Origin: Gemmatimonas phototrophica
GTDB lineage: Bacteria > Gemmatimonadota > Gemmatimonadetes > Gemmatimonadales > Gemmatimonadaceae
Direction: 5' to 3'
DNA: 10,203 nucleotides
Assembly: GCA_945870175.1 (NCBI GenBank)
Contig: CAMBRJ010000060.1
Location: forward strand, 1-10,203
Both the position numbers and the translations under genes were made by a program. Below are positions 1 to 5,771 of this stretch, one piece after another (position 1 is the stretch's first letter; each line of letters opens with the position of its first letter). Below the pieces are notes generated by a model. The model did not search any database and was not told where the DNA came from. It saw only the letters and a list, made by a program, of their open reading frames with translations.

Positions 1-1
1 C

Positions 2-991
2 CGCGACATCCTCAGCCGAAGTCGGCTCGGGCTCATCGCCACGCAGCGTGATCCGGCCGGAGCGATCGGCCGCCACCTGGCCGTCGGCGCCGATGCGCAA
101 TTCAATCTCCGCACCGATCTCGCGATCATCGGGTACGTGGCGCGCACCACGCGCGATTCACTGCAGCGCGACCCAACCAGCTATCGCGCCCGCCTCGACT
201 GGAACGGTGATCGCTACGGCATGAATGTCGAACGGATGTCGGTGGGCGACGGCTTCGACCCACAGGTCGGATTCCTGCGTCGCTCGGGCTTTCAGCGCTC
301 GTACGCCGTGGCGCGCTTCAGTCCTCGGCCGGCGCACGTCCCGCACGTGCGGAAATTCACGATGCAGGGCAGCGCCGATCACATCACCTCGATGACTGGC
401 ACGTTGCAGTCCGAAGACTTCCGCTCGTTCGTCGGTACCGAGTTCGCCAACGGCGACATCCTTTCGGCCGAGGTGGCGCAAGTGTTCGAGCAACTCGTGG
501 TGCCGTTCGGTGTCGCCAAAGGCGTGACGGTGCCGGTGGGCGGCTACCGCTTCAATCTGGCCAAGGCCTCGTACAACCTCGGGCCGCAGCACCGCATTAG
601 CGGCGGCATCACCATCAGCCACGGCGGCTTCTACGGCGGCACGCTCACCGAAACGAGCTGGCGCGGTCGCGTGGAGCTGTCCCCGCAGTTCTACATCGAG
701 CCCACGCTCTCGCGCAATCACGTGGACGGTCCGTACGGCCGCGGTGATGCCAACCTCGTGAGCACACGCGTCACGTATACCGTGACGCCGCGCATGTTCA
801 TGGCGGCGCTCGTGCAGTACCAGTCGCGCACCTCGTCGATGTCCACCAACCTGCGTATGCGCTGGGAGTATCAGCCGGGCAGTGAGTTCTTCCTGGTGTA
901 CAGCGACGGCCGCACCACCATCGGCCCGAACTATCCCGAGCTCGAGAACCGCTCCATCGTCGTGAAGCTCACCAAGCTGCTACGCTGGTAA
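2..991 (+). CDS. DUF5916-type outer-membrane beta-barrel protein, C-terminal part (5' truncated)
   Basis: The frame is open from base 2 with no start codon needed, so the gene begins upstream of the window; the GTG at 137 is an internal codon. About 329 residues are visible, ending at TAA 989-991. The part before the GTG reads RDILSRSRLGLIATQRDPAG, followed by alternating polar and hydrophobic strands. Near the end come RNHVDGPYGRGDANLVSTRV and RMRWEYQPGSEFFLVYSDGR. I recognise this layout as the C-terminal domain of DUF5916 proteins, which often carry an N-terminal family-9 carbohydrate-binding-like domain and are common in Gemmatimonadota and Bacteroidota. The chain ends in Trp after a beta strand, as barrels inserted by the BAM complex do. 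The function of these proteins is not established; surface glycan or metal-related roles are only suggested. The N-terminal domain and signal peptide cannot be seen. A 70-bp gap without an obvious terminator separates it from the next gene. Confidence 0.78.
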   Translation, partial: RDILSRSRLGLIATQRDPAGAIGRHLAVGADAQFNLRTDLAIIGYVARTTRDSLQRDPTSYRARLDWNGDRYGMNVERMSVGDGFDPQVGFLRRSGFQRSYAVARFSPRPAHVPHVRKFTMQGSADHITSMTGTLQSEDFRSFVGTEFANGDILSAEVAQVFEQLVVPFGVAKGVTVPVGGYRFNLAKASYNLGPQHRISGGITISHGGFYGGTLTETSWRGRVELSPQFYIEPTLSRNHVDGPYGRGDANLVSTRVTYTVTPRMFMAALVQYQSRTSSMSTNLRMRWEYQPGSEFFLVYSDGRTTIGPNYPELENRSIVVKLTKLLRW

Positions 992-1061
992 CCGCTCACC
1001 GCGTCATCGTTCACCCCTGCCAACAGCACCGGCACTCGCCGCACCGTGTAAGTTGGTTTGC

Positions 1062-2045
1062 ATGAAAGTCCTGATCTTCATCCAGTGGCCGGTGCAGGCG
1101 TGGTCCATTCCCGACGCACAGGCCGACGCGCTGACCGTGGCCTTTCCCGAGGTGGAGTTCGTGCGCGCTCGCACCCTCGAGGAGGCCGGCCGCGCGATCG
1201 TCGACGTGGACATCTGCTTCGCCGCGATGCTCGCCCCGGCCATGATCGCCACCGCGCCACGACTGCGCTGGGTACATTCGTCGGCGTCGGCGGTACAGGG
1301 ACTGCTCCCGCTCACCGAGCTCGCCGCGGCGGGGGTGCAGCTCACGAACTCACGCGGGGTGCAGGCCATCCCGATTGCCGAGCATGTGATGGGTGGCGTG
1401 CTGCAGCTGTCGCGGCGCTTCGACCGCACACTCCGTGCGCAGCAGGAGCAGCAGTGGATTCAGCACGAGCTATCGGTGGACTGGCCGTGGATGCTGCACG
1501 GACGGCGCATGACGATCGTCGGGCTGGGCACGATCGGGCTCGAGGTCGCCAAGCGCGCGCACGCCTTTGGCATGCACGTCACGGGCGTGCGTCGCCATCT
1601 CGACCGCGAGCGTCCCCCGTATGTGGATGCCGTGGTCGGTGCTGACCACCTCGATGACGCGCTCACCAACTGCGATGTGGTGGTGCTGTCCGCACCAGGC
1701 ACCACTCACACGCAGCATCTGATCGGTGCGCCGCAGCTGGCGCGGCTCAATCACGGCGCGGTGCTGGTCAATGTGGCGCGCGCCGGCATCGTGGATGGCC
1801 AGGCCATGCAGGCGGCGCTGCACAGCGGTCAGCTGGGCGGCGCGGTGCTCGACGTGTTCGATCACGAACCACTCGCGGCGGAGGATCCGCTGTGGACCAC
1901 ACCCAACGTCGTACTCACCCCCCACAGCGCGGGCTTTCGCGCCTCGCACTGGGATGAGGCGGCGGCACTCTTCCGCGACAACCTGCGCCGGTTTCAGCGC
2001 GGGGAGCCACTGCACAATCCGGTGGACCTTACCGCCGGCTACTGA
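1062..2045 (+). CDS. D-2-hydroxyacid dehydrogenase (GhrA-like, probable hydroxypyruvate/glyoxylate reductase)
   Basis: This 327-residue cytoplasmic NAD(P)H-dependent oxidoreductase would interconvert a 2-keto acid and a D-2-hydroxy acid. The Rossmann motif is VGLGTIG (GxGxxG at 154-159). The family's catalytic triad is present: Arg240 in VNVARAG, Glu269 in VFDHEPL and His288 in LTPHSAG, with the usual spacing. The end of the second Rossmann strand reads GVRRH (Arg177-Arg178) where NAD-specific members have an Asp, so NADP(H) is the likelier cofactor. Members of the GhrA branch (glyoxylate/hydroxypyruvate reductase) look like this, but the substrate cannot be read from the sequence. I place the start at ATG 1062, giving MKVLIFIQWP, a typical first beta strand. 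A TTG nine bases upstream (1053) would add only three residues. No clear Shine-Dalgarno precedes either. The gene is followed by a strong terminator shared with the convergent helicase gene. Confidence 0.9.
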   Translation: MKVLIFIQWPVQAWSIPDAQADALTVAFPEVEFVRARTLEEAGRAIVDVDICFAAMLAPAMIATAPRLRWVHSSASAVQGLLPLTELAAAGVQLTNSRGVQAIPIAEHVMGGVLQLSRRFDRTLRAQQEQQWIQHELSVDWPWMLHGRRMTIVGLGTIGLEVAKRAHAFGMHVTGVRRHLDRERPPYVDAVVGADHLDDALTNCDVVVLSAPGTTHTQHLIGAPQLARLNHGAVLVNVARAGIVDGQAMQAALHSGQLGGAVLDVFDHEPLAAEDPLWTTPNVVLTPHSAGFRASHWDEAAALFRDNLRRFQRGEPLHNPVDLTAGY

Positions 2046-2072
2046 GCGCATGGCGCTGGTCGACGACGCACG

Positions 2073-2112
2073 AAAAAGGCCGGCCGGCGATCCCTCGCCG
2101 GCCGGCCCTTTT
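2073..2112. terminator. Bidirectional rho-independent terminator
   Basis: A perfect 13-bp GC-rich stem (GGCCGGCCGGCGA at 2078-2090 pairing with 2095-2107) encloses a 4-base loop, TCCC. It is flanked by AAAAA at 2073-2077 and TTTT at 2109-2112, so each strand gives a hairpin followed by a U run. It sits between the stop of the dehydrogenase (2045) and the stop of the helicase gene (2129, minus strand). It would therefore end both convergent transcripts. Confidence 0.92.
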
Positions 2113-2128
2113 GCATCGTCGGTGATAC

Positions 2129-3904
2129 CTAGCGCATCCGATCGCGCCGCACCAACACCTTCTTGCCCTTGATCGTCGTGTTCCGCAGCGCCGTGATGAT
2201 ATCCTCGGCAATCTCCTCCGGGACCTCGACGGTGCTGTATCCGTCGGCAATCTGAATCGCGCCGATCACGCTGGCATCGATCCCGACTTCATTCGCGATC
2301 GCGCCCACGAGATCGCCCGGACGCATCTTGAGCTTGCGACCCGCACCGACCCACAATCGCGCCACGCTCCATTCCGGCTTCGACCGCTTGGCGGCCTTCG
2401 CGCCGCGCGGCGCTTCCTCTTCGCCACTGCGACTCGGACGACCACCTTCGCGCGCGCTGTCACGCGCGCCGTCACGACCACGGCTACTGTCGCGCGCACC
2501 ACGATCGTCCGTGCGCGGCTGTACCGCCGGAATATCCGGCTCGTCGGTCGCGTCGTTCGCATCGAACAGCTTCACGGCGGCCGCGGCGATGTCCATCACG
2601 TCGAACTCACCGGCCAGCGATTCCACGATGCTGCGGAACTTGTCGAGGCCGCCTTCCATGATGGTCTCGCGCAGCGTCGTCCGCACCAACTCCAACCGAT
2701 GCGCGCGCAGATCGTCGACCGTGGGCACCTGCGCGATCTCGATCCGCTGACTCGTCATGCGTTCGATGTTGCGCAGCAACCGATGTTCGCGCGGCTCGGC
2801 CAGCGTGATCGCGACACCTTCACGACCAGCACGCCCCGTGCGACCGATGCGGTGCACGTACGACTCGGCGTCGGCCGGCACATCGAAATTCACCACGTGC
2901 GACACATGCTTCACGTCGAGACCACGCGCCGCGACGTCGGTCGCGATGAGCAGATCGGTCTTCTTGGTGCGGAACTTCGTCATCACGCGGTCGCGCTGAT
3001 CCTGACTCAACCCGCCGTGCAGCGCGTCGGCGCGCAAGCCGCGCGCCATCAGCGTTTCACTGAGCTCGTCCACTTCGGTGCGCGTGCGGCAGAACACGAT
3101 CGCACTCGTGGGCTGCTCGATGTCGAGTACGCGCGCGAGGGCCGTCATCTTGTGGGCACGCGGCACGATGTACGCCACCTGCCGCACACGGGCGGCTTCC
3201 CCGTCGGGTACGACTTCGCGATCGATCGTGACGATCACGGGATCACGCAGCTGACGCTTCGCGATGCTGGCGATGCGCGGCGGGAGCGTGGCCGAAAACA
3301 GCGCCGTCTGGCGCGACTTCGGCGTGGCCTCGAGAATGGCCTCGAGATCTTCCGCGAAGCCCATGTCGAGCATCTCGTCGGCTTCGTCGAGCACCACGGT
3401 CTTGAGCGACGTCATCTGCAGCGTATGACGACGGATATGATCGAGCGCACGTCCCGGCGTCGCGATCACCACGTCGACCCCGCGCTTGAGGGCGCGGACC
3501 TGCATCTCCATCGAGGAGCCGCCGTATACAGCCAAGGCGCTCACGCCCATCGGCTTGCCGTAGCGATGTACCGCCTCGGCCACCTGCATGGCGAGTTCGC
3601 GCGTCGGCACGAGGATCAGCGCCGACGTACGCTCGGCGCCCTTCGCGTTCGTGTTCACGCGGCTCAGCAACGGCAGCGCGAACGCCGCGGTCTTGCCGGT
3701 ACCGGTGGCCGCCTGGGCCAAGACATCACGTCCTTCCAGCAGTGGCGGAATCGCGGCACGCTGAACAGGCGTCGGTTCTTCGTAGCCTAGCGCAGCAAGC
3801 GCTGAGGCAATGCGGGGGTCGAGTCCGAGGGCCGCGAATCCGGTTTCGCTGACGTCGCGCTCGCTGTTCCGTGCGGCGACATCGCGCTCGTCCGGCTGTT
3901 TCAT
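2129..3904 (-). CDS. deaD: DEAD-box ATP-dependent RNA helicase with DbpA-type RNA-binding domain (DeaD/CsdA-like)
   Basis: This 591-residue helicase unwinds RNA duplexes using ATP. Relatives act in ribosome assembly, cold adaptation and mRNA turnover. All core motifs are present: Q motif (Phe23, PTPVQ 44-48), motif I AATGTGKT (65-72), Ia PTRELA (100-105), Ib TPGR (149-152), II DEAD (173-176), III SAT (203-205), IV VFCRTR, V ATDVAARGLD and VI HRIGRTGRAG. After the helicase core comes a low-complexity Arg/Gly/Ser/Asp/Glu linker (about 455-510). The last 80 residues (512-591) are a folded domain with LWVGAGRK, PGDLVGAIANEVG and KKVLVRR, matching the DbpA/CsdA RNA-binding fold. ATG 3904 has a strong Shine-Dalgarno, AAAGGAGA (3913-3920), 8 bases upstream. 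It is transcribed divergently from the SET gene, and the leader contains inverted repeats. The symbol deaD is given by family resemblance; orthology to E. coli DeaD rather than to another DEAD protein is not proven. Confidence 0.93.
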   Translation of the reverse strand: MKQPDERDVAARNSERDVSETGFAALGLDPRIASALAALGYEEPTPVQRAAIPPLLEGRDVLAQAATGTGKTAAFALPLLSRVNTNAKGAERTSALILVPTRELAMQVAEAVHRYGKPMGVSALAVYGGSSMEMQVRALKRGVDVVIATPGRALDHIRRHTLQMTSLKTVVLDEADEMLDMGFAEDLEAILEATPKSRQTALFSATLPPRIASIAKRQLRDPVIVTIDREVVPDGEAARVRQVAYIVPRAHKMTALARVLDIEQPTSAIVFCRTRTEVDELSETLMARGLRADALHGGLSQDQRDRVMTKFRTKKTDLLIATDVAARGLDVKHVSHVVNFDVPADAESYVHRIGRTGRAGREGVAITLAEPREHRLLRNIERMTSQRIEIAQVPTVDDLRAHRLELVRTTLRETIMEGGLDKFRSIVESLAGEFDVMDIAAAAVKLFDANDATDEPDIPAVQPRTDDRGARDSSRGRDGARDSAREGGRPSRSGEEEAPRGAKAAKRSKPEWSVARLWVGAGRKLKMRPGDLVGAIANEVGIDASVIGAIQIADGYSTVEVPEEIAEDIITALRNTTIKGKKVLVRRDRMR

Positions 3905-3912
3905 ATGTCAAG

Positions 3913-3920
3913 TCTCCTTT
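3913..3920 (-). promoter_or_regulatory. Shine-Dalgarno site of the DEAD-box helicase
   Basis: Read on the minus strand this is AAAGGAGA, ending 8 bases before the ATG at 3904. It is the clearest ribosome-binding site in the window and fixes the helicase start. Confidence 0.8.
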
Positions 3921-3925
3921 GAGAT

Positions 3926-3978
3926 CCGAAATCTATCCTATTTCGGTACCGAGATGTGGATTCGGTACGTGAAATAGG
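3926..3978. promoter_or_regulatory. Divergent control region with overlapping inverted repeats
   Basis: The 91 bp between the helicase ATG (3904) and the SET ATG (3996) hold two overlapping dyads. The first is CCGAAAT (3926-3932) and ATTTCGG (3940-3946) around a 7-base loop. The second is CCTATTTC (3937-3944) with GAAATAGG (3971-3978), extended inward by GTAC at 3946-3949 and 3965-3968. The two share bases 3940-3944, so in RNA only one hairpin could form at a time. TTCGGTAC is also directly repeated (3942-3949, 3961-3968). The right arm GAAATAGG overlaps the AGGTGA (3976-3981) that is the only ribosome-binding-like sequence of the SET gene. This fits either a repressor or activator operator serving both genes or an RNA switch in either leader. 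I could not place a convincing -35/-10 pair. Confidence 0.5.
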
Positions 3979-3995
3979 TGAGATTGTCAGTCATC

Positions 3996-4451
3996 ATGAC
4001 CGATGCATCACTTCCGTTCGAGGTCCGGCACTCCCCGATTCAGGGTTTCGGGGGATACGCCACCCGCCCAATCGCCGCCGGCACGCGCATTGTCGAGTAC
4101 GCCGGCGAGCGCCTCACCCCGGAAGCGGCGGAGGCGCGCTACCCCGACGTGGTCGGGGAGCGGCACCATACCTATCTGTTCGCGATCGACGACGCAGTCG
4201 TCGTCGATGCCGCCGTGAACGGCAATGAGGCGCGGTTCCTCAATCACTCCTGCGCCCCGAACTGCGACGCGGTGTTCGACGAGGGCCGGATCTGGATCGA
4301 CGCGATCCACGAGATCGAGGTGGGCGAAGAGCTGGTCTACGACTACGCCTATATCCTGCCGGAGCGCCACACGCCGGCGGCCAAGAAGCGGTTTCCCTGT
4401 TCGTGCGGCGCGATCACCTGCCGCGGGACCATCCTCGCGAAAAAGCGATAG
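3996..4451 (+). CDS. SET-domain protein-lysine N-methyltransferase, small bacterial type
   Basis: This 151-residue protein is almost entirely a SET domain, which transfers methyl groups from S-adenosylmethionine to protein lysines. The SET-N segment SPIQGFGGYATRPIAAG (13-29) is followed by IVEYAGE (32-38). RFLNHSCAPNC (80-90) holds the NHSC pseudoknot motif, and GEELVYDYAY (110-119) holds the catalytic Tyr region. The C-terminus has a post-SET zinc motif, CSCGAITCRG (Cys135, Cys137, Cys142), which with Cys86 makes a full zinc site. No essential motif is missing, so it is probably active. There is no signal peptide or membrane segment. The target is unknown; the histone substrates of eukaryotic relatives do not apply directly. 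I choose ATG 3996. TTG 3984 (four residues longer) lies better spaced from AGGTGA at 3976-3981, and GTG 3978 is also in frame. It is divergent from the helicase and 94 bp upstream of the cytochrome gene. Confidence 0.88.
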   Translation: MTDASLPFEVRHSPIQGFGGYATRPIAAGTRIVEYAGERLTPEAAEARYPDVVGERHHTYLFAIDDAVVVDAAVNGNEARFLNHSCAPNCDAVFDEGRIWIDAIHEIEVGEELVYDYAYILPERHTPAAKKRFPCSCGAITCRGTILAKKR

Positions 4452-4536
4452 CGCGCCTTAACACCCGCCTACGCGTCTCGTCTCACGACTACGTACATTT
4501 ACGGTACTCAGTGGTGTGAACTTCGCGTGGAGCCTT

Positions 4537-4541
4537 GGAGG
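4537..4541 (+). promoter_or_regulatory. Ribosome-binding site deciding the cytochrome start
   Basis: GGAGG lies 4 bases before ATG 4546. The spacing is slightly short but clear. It supports this ATG over the upstream in-frame GTG at 4516, which has no such site. Confidence 0.6.
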
Positions 4542-4545
4542 CCGT

Positions 4546-5118
4546 ATGCGTTCGTGGGTCGTGATGTCGGTGGTCGTGATCGGGTCGGCAGTGGCGTGCG
4601 CGCGGGGCGCCCAGGAAGGGGCGGTCCAGGAAGCGCGCCCGATCGCCTCGGCGGATGGTGAGGCCCCGCGTCCGCAGGCCCCCCGGCGAGTGCCACCCAC
4701 GCCCATGAAGCTCGACACGCTGCGCCGTGAAGCCGTGGCCGCCCTAATGGCCACGCTGGTGGGCCGCGAGAACGAACCGGCGGGCACTGTGTTTAAGAAT
4801 GTGAAGCTGCACAAGACGATGCCCGCGAAGGAGTTCGTCACCATGATGGACGAGCAGTTCGGTCGCGGCCTGGGTATCAACTGCACCGGTTGTCACATGG
4901 ACAACCAGGACTACGCCAGCGACGCGCGGAAGGACAAGATCATCGCGCTGCAGATGATCAAGATGCAGCGCGACATCGATACGAAGTACATCGCCAAGGT
5001 CAAGGAGCTCGACGATCCGCGTCCGAAGACGACGTGCGTGATGTGCCATCGCGGCGCCACCCATCTGACGACCGAGATGGACGTTCCCACCGCGCCCGTA
5101 CCGCTCCGCAAGCGTTAG
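4546..5118 (+). CDS. Di-haem c-type cytochrome, reaction-centre cytochrome-like, probable lipoprotein
   Basis: This 190-residue exported electron carrier has two haem c sites, CTGCH (113-117) and CVMCH (164-168). Each is preceded by a Met-bearing helix (FVTMMDEQF and LQMIKMQRDI). The order Met-helix then CxxCH, twice, with a final CHRG, is the pattern of the photosynthetic reaction centre cytochrome subunit family (PF02276), of which this has half the usual four haems. The N-terminus MRSWVVMSVVVIGSAVAC is a short signal peptide with a plausible lipobox (AVA-Cys18), followed by a Pro/Ala/Arg-rich linker to about residue 50. The start is ATG 4546, 4 bases after GGAGG (4537-4541); an upstream GTG (4516) would add ten residues and spoil the signal peptide. 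No reaction-centre or bacteriochlorophyll gene is nearby, so photosynthesis should not be inferred. It more likely serves a periplasmic redox chain. It converges on the GNAT gene with 18 bp between stops. Confidence 0.85.
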   Translation: MRSWVVMSVVVIGSAVACARGAQEGAVQEARPIASADGEAPRPQAPRRVPPTPMKLDTLRREAVAALMATLVGRENEPAGTVFKNVKLHKTMPAKEFVTMMDEQFGRGLGINCTGCHMDNQDYASDARKDKIIALQMIKMQRDIDTKYIAKVKELDDPRPKTTCVMCHRGATHLTTEMDVPTAPVPLRKR

Positions 5119-5136
5119 GAACGAGAAGGGAAGGCG

Positions 5137-5700
5137 TCAGCGCGACAGCGCGACCGACCGCGACATCACGCGGTCGGTTTGCAGATCAGCGCCGAGCTGA
5201 AATTCTTGGCTTCCGACGTCAGTGAAGCCCTGCTTCGCGTAGAAGCGGATCGCCCGCGCATTCCGCTCCCACACGCCCAGCCACATCGTTGTGCCACCAG
5301 CGGTGCGCGCCGCGTCGACACACGCTGCCATCAATCGCGGCGCAATGCCCCGCCCATGCAACGCGTGCTCGACGTAGAAGCGCTGCAACTCCACCGGCCG
5401 CACCTCCAATGGGTCGCGCTGGTCGGGCGCCTCAATGCGCAGCAGCGCATACCCCGCCAGTGTCTCGCCGACCTCGGCGATGAAACAGACGCATGACCCG
5501 TCCGCAATCTCCGCCGCCTGCTTCTCCGGCGTGAACGCGTCGCTCAGATACGCCTGCATGTCCATCGGGTCGTTATCGGGCGCAAACGTTTCACGAAACA
5601 CCGTCGCGGCAAACGCGGACAACGCCTCGGCGTCGGCCGCCGTAGCGCGCCGAATCGCGAGATCGCCCGCAGGCCGGTCGGCAGCAGTCATGTTCATCAT
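5137..5700 (-). CDS. GNAT-family N-acetyltransferase
   Basis: This is a 187-residue single-domain GNAT protein, predicted to transfer an acetyl group from acetyl-CoA to an amine. Motif A is visible as LQRFYVEHALHGRGIAPRLM: a beta strand, then the HGRGIA acetyl-CoA pyrophosphate loop, then a helix. Downstream are MWLGVWERNARAIRFYAKQG and a closing strand, the motif B region typical of the family (N-x-x-A-x-x-F-Y-x-K-x-G-F). The N-terminal IRRATAADAEAL is the usual first strand and helix. The substrate cannot be assigned; related proteins acetylate antibiotics, polyamines, or protein N-termini. The start ATG 5700 is followed by Met2 and Met4, any of which could be used, and no Shine-Dalgarno is visible. 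It lies 63 bp downstream of the sulfite oxidase gene on the same strand, so it may be the last gene of that transcript. The gap contains a 16-bp triple repeat. Confidence 0.88.
   Translation of the reverse strand: MMNMTAADRPAGDLAIRRATAADAEALSAFAATVFRETFAPDNDPMDMQAYLSDAFTPEKQAAEIADGSCVCFIAEVGETLAGYALLRIEAPDQRDPLEVRPVELQRFYVEHALHGRGIAPRLMAACVDAARTAGGTTMWLGVWERNARAIRFYAKQGFTDVGSQEFQLGADLQTDRVMSRSVALSR
5153..5180 (+). terminator. Probable terminator of the cytochrome gene, inside the convergent GNAT coding end
   Basis: ACCGACCGCG (5153-5162) pairs with CGCGGTCGGT (5169-5178) around the loop ACATCA, and TTT follows (5178-5180). It begins 35 bases after the cytochrome stop. It lies within the last codons of the oppositely oriented GNAT gene. 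The U run is short, so termination may be partial. Confidence 0.5.
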
Positions 5701-5723
5701 GGAAAAATCGCAGTGGTCACGCC

Positions 5724-5771
5724 GTTAACTCTTAGCGCCAGTAATTTTTAGCGCTGTTAACTCTTAGCGCC
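5724..5771. repeat. Three tandem 16-bp units between sulfite oxidase and GNAT genes
   Basis: Units at 5724-5739, 5740-5755 and 5756-5771 are contiguous. The first and third are identical (GTTAACTCTTAGCGCC). The middle one is degenerate (AGTAATTTTTAGCGCT) but keeps TTAGCGC in the same phase, at 5732, 5748 and 5764. The third unit includes the sulfite oxidase stop codon (TTA at 5764-5766 on the plus strand). The AT content is well above that of the surroundings. Confidence 0.85.

Noticed and set aside
2400..2520. Repetitive CGCGC-rich stretch suggesting a DNA repeat
   Set aside because: It encodes the Arg/Gly/Ser/Asp linker of the helicase, and the repetition follows from that low-complexity protein segment.
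2699..3790. A 363-codon plus-strand open frame inside the helicase gene
   Set aside because: It is antisense to the conserved helicase core and has a compositionally biased His/Arg-rich product.
4452..4545. Possible promoter with TACATT at 4494-4499 ahead of the cytochrome gene
   Set aside because: No matching -35 element sits at a suitable distance; the region may hold a promoter but I cannot point to it.
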